A stretch of DNA of 64,000 nucleotides. Origin: Phialophora verrucosa (Eukaryota > Ascomycota > Eurotiomycetes > Chaetothyriales > Herpotrichiellaceae). The position numbers were made by a program, and so were the translations under genes. Within the stretch, counting starts at the first letter, position 1. Every line of letters starts with the position of its first letter. The notes under the pieces are model-generated. The model was given only the letters and a program-made list of their open reading frames with translations, had not been told where the DNA came from and made no database searches. The stretch spans positions 248,001 to 312,000 of the forward strand of contig MSED01000015.1 in assembly GCA_002099365.1 (NCBI GenBank), read 5' to 3'. Positions 1 through 9,037 of this stretch are shown piece by piece.

Positions 1-424
1 GATTGCGTGCAGGGGAAGCGGCTTTGGATACATTGCCTGATCCAATACGGAGTACACGAACTTGGATTCCAGCTACCTTGAGCCGGCGCAAGCTAAGACG
101 ATAGAGGTGAATAAACAAGAGGCCCAGGACGACACGGGATGAACGAAAAGACACGTACTGAGTAGCTTATGTACACATTTCCCCCCAGTCGATGAGGCCT
201 GGCGGAGAGTCGCGGCGCAGTTGGAGACGCGGACCCTCGAGTCGCTCGCTTGTCACGACATTTCGCATTTCGCATTTCGCAGTTTCGCATTTCACGTCTC
301 GCTGCCGCCTTCGTCTCTCATATGCCACATTGGCACGCGGTCTCGTCTGGTCGGGCGTTCTCCACGTTCAAAATCCAGTAGAAAATGCGAATCTGTCGCC
401 TCCGACTCCGTGATTCTCGGTAGC
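1..424. other. Upstream region of SEC8
   Basis: No gene is visible here. It is the 5' flank of the exocyst gene. Positions 262-296 hold a short degenerate tandem run of the heptamer TTTCGCA (four partial copies), probably in the 5' leader. The motif TACGGAGTAC lies at 46-55 and recurs elsewhere in the window. The reading frame of SEC8 is open upstream to about 221 but has no better ATG than the one at 425. Confidence 0.5.
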
Positions 425-3400
425 ATGAGCGGTAGCAATCCCTATGCCGTCAACGGCGGGCAAGGAGGATATCGTCCAGGCAACGAGTCAAACCCCTATG
501 CACCAACCGGTACCTCGAATACAGTGGCCGGCAGTCGCTTCGCGGATCCCTATGCGAACCCTCAAAACAATGCATCCTCAGCATCCGTCAACAGTTTCGG
601 CTCTCAAGAGCGCAGGCGCAGGTCGAATCCGTACGACACCCGCGATATAGATGGCGCCAGTACGGTGCCTTCGTCGAGGGCTGGATCTGGTGGAGGGCCT
701 CCCATGGGAGCCTTTGGGGGCTTGCCGCGACCAAGATACGCTGAAGCCGCTCCTCCGCCTCGGAACGACTATGGCAATGGGAGAGAAAGAGAACCACGAG
801 ACTACGAGCAGAGACAGCAAACACCGCCATCCATTCGGGAACGAGAAAGAGCATACAACGAGAATCACAGAGGCTACAATGAGAGCAGGAGTCAAGAGAG
901 GAGAGAGGTACGGGACCGAGCACAAATGCCGCCTCCGTCAACCATGCCCGCGAAACCAAGTCTGCCCAGGCTGAACGAACAAACGCCGACCAACGGTTAT
1001 ACGGTCCAGAATAACTTTCCTCCTCCCGAAAACACCAACAGACGTTACTCCCCTCGTCGGCCGACAAAAGGCATGGAGGAAATCATGCGCCACATCCAGG
1101 GGAACTGGAAGGACATGGAAGGAGATGATTGTGTCCCGGTCAAGGTCGCTCTCAGGCTCATGGACCCCAGTTCTCTGGGTCTGGCGGAGAAAGAGGGGGA
1201 CTTCTCAAACACGCACGCTGACCTGCAAAAGTGCCTGAAGTCAGTAGTTAATGAACACTATGCCGACTTCAACAGCGCCGTTGGAACCTATCACAAGATC
1301 CAGAACGCGATCAATGAGAGCCAAAGCCGTGTGAGACAACTCAAGTTGGGCCTGATGAACGTCAGAGACGGCATGCTGAGTGCGCGGCCCGAAGTGAAAT
1401 CACTGGCCGAGCAAAGTGGTGAGCTCGACAACATGCTCGCGACTCTAACCAGTATCGAATCATTCAAGGCTCTCCCTAGCAAGTTGGAAGAGAAGATCAG
1501 CGAAAAGAAGTTCCTCGGAGCGGTAGACCTTCTGATGGAGAGTCTCAAGAACATCACCAAGAGTGACCTCGACGGCATTGGTGCCATCACTGATCTTCGG
1601 AACTATTTCGCCAACCAGGAAAGCACTTTGCTCGACATCCTCATCGAGGAGTTGCACGACCATCTCTATCTGAGAAGCCCCTATTGCAAGGACCGATGGA
1701 AGGGCAAGAAGGCCAACGGTGACGACCGAGATCCCAAGGATAACATGTTGAGCTCCGGTGTGAATGCTTGGGATCGACCGTTTAGCCATTACTTGAATAA
1801 TGTGGACCTTGCATCTCCCATGGTCGAAGACCCGACCAAGAACCCCGAAGTCGACACTTTCTACTACGTCCATATGATCCTTGAGTCCCTGAACAAGCTC
1901 GGTCGGCTGGATGAGGCAGTGTCGAGGATCGAGCAAAGAATGCCCATGGAACTGTACAAAGTCGTAGAGAAGACGAACCACGATATTGACGCAAAGTTCC
2001 CTGGTCATCTGAGAGGCCACCTCAACAAGACAAGTCGAAGAGCCATTTCTCTTCACACGAACGACGGCAGAGCTCAGGTTCTGTCCGACTTTCTCTGGAC
2101 CTTGTACTCCAAATTCGAGGCCATCGCTGAGAGTCACCGAGTGCTCCACGAAGTCATTGGGGGAATTGCAGTTCGAGAAAAGGTCGCCAAGCCTGAGACC
2201 TACACCACGGGGTTCAAGGAGCTGTGGAAACTGTACCAGATGGAAATGCGGTCGATATTACATGACTACCTCGCGACGGATGGCGAGAACATTGCGCGAT
2301 CTGGATTGAATTCAACAACCACCAACGATGTGTTTGCACGGCCTCAACGCGACAAGAACAAAAAGATGTTCAGGCTCTCTGAAATGGACCAGAAATCGGA
2401 GTCCATGAAAGCCGAGGAGGACGAGCTAAATGAGATTCTCAAGAGCTCCGTGCCGGGCTTGGTGGGCAAAGGTCGAGCACGAGATGGGACGGACCTTGTT
2501 TCTGACCGTGGTGGACAAGACAACACCGTCGCCGGACATAAGCTGTTGATCGAACCAGGCGTCTTTAACATGACGACGCTCCTACCCCCGTCCTTGACGT
2601 TCCTGCAACGCCTCAAGGACATCGTCCCCTCGACGGCACACATCCCCATGAGCACACTGACATCCTTCCTCGACGACTTCCTGATCAACGTCTTCCATCC
2701 ACAACTGGAAGAGGCCGTCACGGAGCTCTGTGCCCAGTCCATGATCGACCTGGAAGCATTCTCTGAAGACCTGCAGTGGTCAAAACACTCGCTCCATCCT
2801 ATCTTCAAAGGCACCGCTTCTTTCATGGCCTTGGTTCGTGCCTTTTCGGCCATGCTATGCGCGATCCCCCAGGATCAAATGTTTACCCAGGTCATCATCG
2901 ACCAACTGATCACGTACTACGACAAGTGTCATGGCTTCTACAAGGCGCTTGTGAGTCGTGTCGCCAACCCCGGCTCGCCTCAAAACGGCAATACGCTGTC
3001 GATGAAAGCCGCCGCCTCGTTCGCGTCCTCGGGCGAAGTACACGACGCAGCACTAGAGTTGCTGAAATACCACAAATCCGCCAATGACGGTGCTTCCAAG
3101 GCAGAACTCACTGCGAAAGAAGTCCAAGCCCTTCTGGCCGCCACCAAAGCAACCCCCTTGTCTGCATACGACATCATCTCCGACCCCAAATCCGTCCATC
3201 AACTGTCGCTCCTTTACAACAGCATGCAGTGGCTCGCGTCGGCACTGACCCAGATCCGCCATGTTGAGAACAGCACATATTTCGGCTTCATCGATGCACG
3301 CCGGCCATCTCAAGCGAGGGGAGTCCGCCGATGGACGTTGGTCACCACGCTCAACGCGCCTGGCACCAAACGACACTCCCACCCCGGCACGCCACTGCCC

Positions 3401-4291
3401 ATTTACTTGCCGTTGGGCACCGAGACGGCCATTGCATTCGACCAGACCGTGCAATCCTTCCGCGCACTAGCGGAAACGAGTCTGTTGACCCTCCACGTCG
3501 ACATCCGGTGCGGCATCATCCACCAGCTCTCTCGGACGTTGCGCGGCCCAGACGGCGTGGTCAGTCCAGTCTCAGCGAACGACACTCGCGACTCGGCCGC
3601 CGCCGCCCCTGCCCTGGACTCGGGCTTGTATCCTTACGTGCTGTCGGCCCCTCCGTCGTCCGCCTCACCGCTCATCCTCGAACTCAATAACGACCTCATC
3701 GCCTTCGACTCCAACATCGCGTCGTACCTCCCGGCCAAGGAGCGGAACTTCATCCTCCGCGGCCTCTCACTGCTGGTGGACCGCTACCTCGTCGTGGCAG
3801 CCGACAGCATCGGCGTCATGAACGACCACGGCGCCGAGAGGATCCGCATCGATGCCATGGTTGTACAGCAGAACTTGCGGGCCATCCTGGCGAACACGAC
3901 GGCGCCCACGAAACGCGCGAGCTGGGCCGGCGCAGACACGCCCCGAGATCATCAGCCCGGGTTGGGCATCCTATCCGACGGGAGTCCAGAAGCCGAGGAC
4001 CGTGCAGGCCGAGATGGACATCAAGACCCAGACGACGATGACGGCCTCCTGACCCTCTCGAGCCGGTACTTTGACCTCTTCCTCACGGGTCCAGAAAGTG
4101 TGCTCGCGTTTGTGCGCGAGTGCAAGGCCTCCAAAAGGGACGTCGGCTATACATACGACGAACTCCGGACGCTGGTCGAGCTCTGCTTTAGCGCCAAACT
4201 CCGCGGCGAGGATCGCGAGGAGAGCGTCCGGGCGAGGAAAGGGTTGCAGGATGCGTTGCTGGGGTTGGGCGAGGGCATGTGGGATTCATAA
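425..4291 (+). CDS. SEC8: Exocyst complex subunit Sec8
   Basis: A single-exon gene of 1288 aa. Sec8 is a rod-like subunit of the octameric exocyst, which tethers secretory vesicles to the plasma membrane at growing hyphal tips and septa. Residues 1 to about 210 are low complexity and rich in Ser, Pro, Arg, Gln and Asn, a common extension in filamentous fungi. The conserved Sec8 N-terminal domain starts near residue 215 (motif MEEIMRHIQGNWKDMEGDD) and continues through the coiled segment around LKSVVNEHYADFNSAVGTYH. The rest is helical. I chose the ATG at 425 because it opens the typical low-complexity head; upstream in-frame codons encode leader-like sequence. A segment near residues 955-1010 (positions about 3285-3450) is Pro/His/Arg-rich and looks less conserved, but it stays in frame and has no convincing splice sites. 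Length is somewhat above yeast Sec8. Assignment is firm. Confidence 0.93.
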   Translation: MSGSNPYAVNGGQGGYRPGNESNPYAPTGTSNTVAGSRFADPYANPQNNASSASVNSFGSQERRRRSNPYDTRDIDGASTVPSSRAGSGGGPPMGAFGGLPRPRYAEAAPPPRNDYGNGREREPRDYEQRQQTPPSIRERERAYNENHRGYNESRSQERREVRDRAQMPPPSTMPAKPSLPRLNEQTPTNGYTVQNNFPPPENTNRRYSPRRPTKGMEEIMRHIQGNWKDMEGDDCVPVKVALRLMDPSSLGLAEKEGDFSNTHADLQKCLKSVVNEHYADFNSAVGTYHKIQNAINESQSRVRQLKLGLMNVRDGMLSARPEVKSLAEQSGELDNMLATLTSIESFKALPSKLEEKISEKKFLGAVDLLMESLKNITKSDLDGIGAITDLRNYFANQESTLLDILIEELHDHLYLRSPYCKDRWKGKKANGDDRDPKDNMLSSGVNAWDRPFSHYLNNVDLASPMVEDPTKNPEVDTFYYVHMILESLNKLGRLDEAVSRIEQRMPMELYKVVEKTNHDIDAKFPGHLRGHLNKTSRRAISLHTNDGRAQVLSDFLWTLYSKFEAIAESHRVLHEVIGGIAVREKVAKPETYTTGFKELWKLYQMEMRSILHDYLATDGENIARSGLNSTTTNDVFARPQRDKNKKMFRLSEMDQKSESMKAEEDELNEILKSSVPGLVGKGRARDGTDLVSDRGGQDNTVAGHKLLIEPGVFNMTTLLPPSLTFLQRLKDIVPSTAHIPMSTLTSFLDDFLINVFHPQLEEAVTELCAQSMIDLEAFSEDLQWSKHSLHPIFKGTASFMALVRAFSAMLCAIPQDQMFTQVIIDQLITYYDKCHGFYKALVSRVANPGSPQNGNTLSMKAAASFASSGEVHDAALELLKYHKSANDGASKAELTAKEVQALLAATKATPLSAYDIISDPKSVHQLSLLYNSMQWLASALTQIRHVENSTYFGFIDARRPSQARGVRRWTLVTTLNAPGTKRHSHPGTPLPIYLPLGTETAIAFDQTVQSFRALAETSLLTLHVDIRCGIIHQLSRTLRGPDGVVSPVSANDTRDSAAAAPALDSGLYPYVLSAPPSSASPLILELNNDLIAFDSNIASYLPAKERNFILRGLSLLVDRYLVVAADSIGVMNDHGAERIRIDAMVVQQNLRAILANTTAPTKRASWAGADTPRDHQPGLGILSDGSPEAEDRAGRDGHQDPDDDDGLLTLSSRYFDLFLTGPESVLAFVRECKASKRDVGYTYDELRTLVELCFSAKLRGEDREESVRARKGLQDALLGLGEGMWDS

Positions 4292-4987
4292 CGCAGTACG
4301 GAGTACAGAGAAGGTCGTACTCATGCAGTGTCGTGTCGTGTAGTTTAATATAGTGGTCATGACGACTGAGACGTGGTCTTATTCTGATTCTCATTCTGAT
4401 CCTCCTAGAAATATCGGGTGAGATTGAGGCTGAGGATGAGGCTAAGATCGTCAGGAAATCTCTATGTTATATACCACACATCGCCTTCCCTGTACGAGTA
4501 AGGATGAGGTTAGACGCCAAGTTCAGGTATAAAACGGGTATTGACCTCGTGAGAAATTTCTCAAGGGATACTTACTGATCTTGTGAACCTTATCTTTGAG
4601 TACCCTTAGACTCATCCTTAGTGTCGGCTCACCTTACTTTACCCTATTTTACCCTTACCCTTACCTATACATATATATATATATATGTTATATACCCTAG
4701 ACTCTGACAACAATATCTTCAGGAAGACAGAAATTCCTTCCAGAACGAATGAATATGGGAGACAAAGAATCCCTTGGAAATGTGCGGACAAGATTAAGAA
4801 CGAGTACCAGACTCTAAGGTTCGTCAGGTACACCACGATTCCAGTCTCCGAAGCACTGTCCATCGAAAACTGTGATGGCTGTTGGTCGGTATTTATGCAA
4901 TATGTCGACGGAATATCTCTTGCGACAAGCTGGAAGAGGACGGATCTCGGTGAACAATGCAGATTCCCTTCGTCTCGATTTCAGGTT
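4292..4987. other. Intergenic, AT-rich, (TA)n microsatellite
   Basis: This is the spacer between the convergent ends of SEC8 and the lipocalin-like gene. TACGGAGTAC occurs at 4297-4306, just after the SEC8 stop. A (TA) microsatellite lies at about 4672-4686, next to a CCCTTA/TTACCC-rich stretch at about 4638-4663. No coding sequence is supported. Confidence 0.5.
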
Positions 4988-5567
4988 CTACGTGGATTCC
5001 ACTCTCTCCCATTTCACGACTGTCCATCCTTGGGACCCATCCTAGACGGTGTCGACTATTAGTAAGGGACGGGCATATTCGCACAATTACACGGCCTTTC
5101 CTGAAGCAACTCACCTCAAGCACGGTCGGGTCGACTGGCCGCACGATTTTGAAATACTTGCCATTCTCTTCCACATGTTGCACCCTCCGTGTTTGGTATC
5201 CTCCCAACCGGGTTGGGTCACTGGCGACTTCGACCTTCGTTCTCCATAACAGACCCTTGTCGTCCTCGGACAGTTCTATATATCCACAGTACATGCTCAG
5301 TCCGCGGGCGACATTGGCGATTTCTGCATCACTCCGTTTGGCCCAAGGAATCGTCGAATCCTTGGAGAAGTGCTTGATCCGATCGGGCTCGGCGAGATGT
5401 GCGGCTAGGTATCCATTGCGACTGATATAACTTCGACCCAACGGACTGTCCCCATGAGGTTTGGAAAGCAGCTTGGCATTTGGCCCTTCTCCATCATACA
5501 CCCCGTAAGAGACACACTTCCATCCACCTGCCAGCTGTTCACGATATTTGAGCCATAGATCTGACAT
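4988..5567 (-). CDS. Lipocalin-like (Lipocalin_5 type) protein
   Basis: Two exons on the minus strand: 5115-5567 and 4988-5041. The 73 bp intron (5042-5114) has donor GTGAGT, branch CTTACTAATAG and acceptor TCTAG. The product is 168 aa. The opening, QLAGGWKCVSYGVYDGEGPN, followed by SPLGRSYISRNGYLAAHL, is the signature of the short lipocalin-like domain of fungi and bacteria: a small beta barrel, often encoded within metabolic gene clusters. The spliced C-terminus ends in TVVKWERVEST, the usual last strand of this family, which unspliced translation would miss. No signal peptide is visible, so it is probably cytosolic. It is divergent from the dehydrogenase gene at 6258, sharing a 690 bp promoter with it, so it may belong to the cluster that follows. 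Its ligand is unknown; a role in binding or isomerising a small hydrophobic intermediate is inference. Confidence 0.82.
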
Positions 5568-6257
5568 GTTGAGTAACTAGGGGGAGTATTGTCGAGTGAG
5601 TGATTCAGCAATCAAACGAGATCTTATGTTTTGGAACCTCTCTTCGCTTAGCGGTCAGCGAGACAAAATTCAGGGGGTCTGGACTAATATCGGCATACTG
5701 TTATTGGATTTTCTTGCATCGTAGAAATACATAACAGTAGTAGTATGTGACCCCGTGTATTGGAGGGCTTGGGTCGACCAGTCGAAGACCGAAGAGCCGA
5801 ATACCCGTGGAGCCGATCTCGCCTCCAAAGAAGGTCAGTCGGAGGATGTGGCGCGCTAGGATAGGATAACTACAGAGTAAACATTCTTTGGACTTAGTTC
5901 CTTCGTCAGTGCCATTTCAACGTGGTACACCGGACAAATTGTTCGCAAACACTAATCCAGCAATGACGATCGATATTAGGGACTTCTTGCTGGCCTCGGT
6001 TGGACTACTGTACACTAATTTTGAAGGGAGCGTAGTCTAGGGTGCCGCCCCCTCAAGACCTCGGGGTCGGTCCAGACGGCATCGGATCGCCACTCGAGCA
6101 TTCTATAACTCGAAGCAATTTAGTGAGTGAGTATCAAGTGTGATCGAGTGTCCTGGTCCTGCCCCAGTGCTCAGATCCGAGTCAGCAATAAGATAGACGC
6201 CCCATCAGCGATCGTTAACTCTTCCCACATACGACACATCCCCGGAAACAAGCGATA
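5568..6257. promoter_or_regulatory. Divergent promoter region, lipocalin / dehydrogenase
   Basis: A 690 bp non-coding stretch between two genes transcribed away from each other. I see no open reading frame with coding character. Several CGG triplets occur (for example around 6060-6090), as expected for Zn2Cys6 targets, but I see no clean inverted CGG pair that I would call an operator. Confidence 0.4.
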
Positions 6258-7390
6258 ATGTCTTCCACTGTGCGGGCTGAAGATGTAGGAATGCCGAGCG
6301 TGACATACGGCTTTGTCGGTATTGGAAGGATGGGGTTTCCCATGGCACTCCATTTTCGAGCCAAGATGCCAGCACGATCGAAGCTGGTCGTGTGCGACGT
6401 CAATCAGTCGCGGGTGGAGGAATTTCTCCAGCAGGCAAAATCCCTGGGACCTGTGGACGTAGCTTCGTGTCCCAAGGAAGTTGCGGAACAATGTGTAAGT
6501 GGTCTCCCGATATCATCAGGAAAACAGCCATGCCCATCTATCCTTGTCTAGGACATCATCATCACATCGTTGCCGCCCGGCAAGCCAGTCTTGCAAGTCT
6601 TCCTGGACCCATCGACGGGCATCATAGCAGCAGGAGTCCGTGACAAGTCCAAGCTCGTGATTGACACTTCGACCATGGACGTCCAGAGCTCATTGAACGT
6701 CTCCAAGCAAATCGTCGCGTCCGGGTTCGGGGATTTTGTCGACTGCCCGGTCTCGGGAGGGATGATTTTCGCCGAGACGGGCAAATTGAGCTCCATGGTT
6801 GGAAGCTCCAAAGAACTCTTCGCTCGAGTCAAGCCTGTCGTTCTACCATTCTCGGACCCCCAAAAGATTTATCACTGTGGGCCCGCCGGCGCCGGGCTTG
6901 CCGCCAAGATCATCAACAACTACATTGCAACTGTGAGCTACGTGGGCTTGTGCGAAGGAATGAATACTGGTGTTCGCTATGGTCTGGATCCGAAAATCCT
7001 GACAGGTGTGTCTTGAACTGTTTGTGGTTGGTTACTGACGTCCCGCTGATTTCGCGATCAGATGTCATCAACGCGGGGAGTGGCATGTGTTGGAACTCAC
7101 TGCACATGTGTCCCATCAAGGGAGTTCAATCTACTTCGTCCGCGACTCGGGATTTTTTGAGTGGTCCAGATGGCGGACCAGGCTTTGACTTGGCGGCCGA
7201 GAGCACGGAAATGACGGTTGAACTGATGGATCACGTCAATGCAAAGTCCGTCATGGCGCCAGTAATGAGAGATATCTGGAAGCGCGCACAAGCAAGTCCG
7301 TTGTGTCAGGGAAAGGAGTACAGAAGCGTGTACCGACTCTTTTCCGAGGAAGATGGGCGCGCATTGGAGGGTAATAGCGGGCCTAATTGA
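6258..7390 (+). CDS. 3-hydroxyisobutyrate dehydrogenase-like enzyme
   Basis: Three exons: 6258-6494, 6552-7005 and 7062-7390; 339 aa. The introns begin GTAAGT and GTGTGT and end in TAG and CAG. The N-terminal Rossmann domain shows GFVGIGRMGFPMA (residues 18-30), the NAD(P)-binding loop of the beta-hydroxyacid dehydrogenase family. The substrate loop appears as DCPVSGG. The catalytic lysine lies in AAKIINN (near residue 199), followed by the helical C-terminal domain. Members oxidise 3-hydroxy acids or reduce semialdehydes using NAD(P). The exact substrate cannot be read from sequence: 3-hydroxyisobutyrate, tartronate semialdehyde and related acids all fit the fold. It is co-directional with the Ldh2-type dehydrogenase downstream and lies in the monooxygenase cluster, so a late step in breaking down a ring-opened hydroxy acid is plausible inference. 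Confidence 0.88.
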
Positions 7391-7873
7391 TATCAAGGCT
7401 GGGTTGGCCGAGGATTCCGCGACCATTAGCCGCTGTCTGTGACAGAGTAGGAAGTACTACACGTAGGTGGGGAGAAAAAGCAAAGTGATAAGGGACTTAG
7501 AGCAAAGGAACTCGGGAGCTGGCCCATGATACAAAGCCATACCCAATGTCTCCAGAGTTGAGGGGAGCTTTTAGGTGTGAACCATATCCTAATCAATCAG
7601 CCGAATAGCCGGTCGACCGACTTTCATGGTCTTGCCACGGCACCTACTGTGAGAGCACCCACTCACCCACACAACGATGTATGCGGGGGAAAGGTTGCGC
7701 GGTATACTAGTGTAACTTAGATTTACTACGCGGGACAGGCCTCGACGAACAGTTGGCAGAAAGTGTAAGTACATACACAGTACTTATCATCTCGCATTGA
7801 CCCGGGAGGAATTTCGCCACAACTCCAGTTCAATCTTGTTTCTTCCATCAATAGCATTCAGTTTCGTGTCAAG
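7391..7873. promoter_or_regulatory. Intergenic, promoter of Ldh2-type gene
   Basis: A 483 bp spacer between two co-directional genes. No ORF of coding quality and no repeat was seen. It must hold the terminator of the upstream gene and the promoter of the Ldh2-like gene. Confidence 0.4.
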
Positions 7874-8917
7874 ATGGGTAGTCGAGGAATGACCGACGAC
7901 GTGGCCATGACCGAGGTTCCCATCACAGAGGCGATTCAGGTGTGTCAAGCCGCGCTGGAAAAGGCAGGGGGATATTCGGCCAGCGACGCAGAGATCATCA
8001 CGCAACACTTGGTCGACGCCGAGTGCCGGGGGAGTCCTATGGCTGGATTGGCCAGGGCATTAAGCATCATTGATCACCTCCAACAGAGTCAAGATCAAAC
8101 CAAATCCTCCAAGGACATCGAGATTACCAGCGAAGGTCCTACATCCGTCCAACTCCATGGCAACAACGTGGTGGGTTACCTGGTCGCCCACAGAGCAACC
8201 GAGCTGGCGATTGAGAAAGCCAAATCATCTGGCGTCGCGATCGTGGGCGCCAATGATTTCTGGTACAGCGGCAATCTGGCGTATTATGCCGAGATGGCCA
8301 CCAAACACGACATGATCTCGGTCATCTTTTCCAACTGTTCTCCCTTGGTTGCGCCGGAAGGGGCGGTCGAGGCTCGATTTGGCACCAATCCCATGTGTAT
8401 AGGGTTTCCCACGTCTCAAAAGGACCGGCCCGTGATATGGGATATCGGGACCAGCAACATCATGCACGCGCAGATCATGCGTGCCCAACGACTCGGGGTC
8501 AGCTTGCCGCAAGGCGCGGCGTACACCGAAGATGGCCAGCCGACGACAGACCCGGCCGCGGCCCTTGGCGGCGCGATGACGGCCTGGGGAGGCCACAAAG
8601 GCAGTGGTTTGGCCGTCATGATTCAATTGCTGGGAATGGCTGCAGGCAGCAGTGCGAGACCCGACGGCCTGAGTGGGTTCGGGTATCTGATCATGATGTT
8701 CGACCCGGCCATTCTTCGACCGATCGAGGAGGTGAAGAAGGAAGCGGACGACTACGCCGAATGGTTTCGATCGGCCAAACCTCTGGACGGTGGACCGCCG
8801 GTGCGCATGCCGTTTGACGGCAGCTATGAACGTCGCAGGGCGGCAGTCGAGCGTGGGACGATTCGCGTACCCACGGTTCTGATCGAGCAGTTGCGCAAGA
8901 AAGGTGCTAATGCATAG
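7874..8917 (+). CDS. Malate/L-lactate (Ldh2 family) dehydrogenase
   Basis: A single exon of 347 aa, the normal length for the Ldh2/MDG family, a fold distinct from classical lactate dehydrogenase. Members are NAD(P)-dependent oxidoreductases acting on 2-hydroxy acids, ureidoglycolate or delta-1-pyrroline-2-carboxylates. Visible signatures are the N-terminal helical region with HLVDAECRGSPMAGLARAL, the central RFGTNPMCIGFP segment, and the conserved WGGHKGSGLAVMIQLLG block near residues 236-252. Start: the ATG at 7874 follows an AT-rich leader and gives the usual N-terminus before PITEAIQVCQAALEKAG. The 3' end converges with the monooxygenase gene only 120 bp away. In this context it probably handles a hydroxy acid produced after ring opening. 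The substrate is not determinable from sequence. Confidence 0.9.
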   Translation: MGSRGMTDDVAMTEVPITEAIQVCQAALEKAGGYSASDAEIITQHLVDAECRGSPMAGLARALSIIDHLQQSQDQTKSSKDIEITSEGPTSVQLHGNNVVGYLVAHRATELAIEKAKSSGVAIVGANDFWYSGNLAYYAEMATKHDMISVIFSNCSPLVAPEGAVEARFGTNPMCIGFPTSQKDRPVIWDIGTSNIMHAQIMRAQRLGVSLPQGAAYTEDGQPTTDPAAALGGAMTAWGGHKGSGLAVMIQLLGMAAGSSARPDGLSGFGYLIMMFDPAILRPIEEVKKEADDYAEWFRSAKPLDGGPPVRMPFDGSYERRRAAVERGTIRVPTVLIEQLRKKGANA

Positions 8918-9037
8918 GCTGAAGACACATTGGATCGGCGTCAGGTATCTACAGTAGTTGAGCCAATTACATCTGACCTACTCTCAGAGGCACGGGCTGG
9001 ATGAGCAGCTCAGCTCAACTCAGCAAATGTCTGTCTC

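Noticed and set aside
1460..2149. 229-codon minus-strand frame within SEC8
   Set aside because: Fully contained in the SEC8 coding exon on the other strand; a shadow frame.
4638..4663. TTACCC/CCCTTA-rich stretch resembling an interstitial telomere
   Set aside because: The unit reads CCCTTA, which is not a rotation of the fungal telomere repeat TTAGGG/CCCTAA, and only three irregular copies exist.
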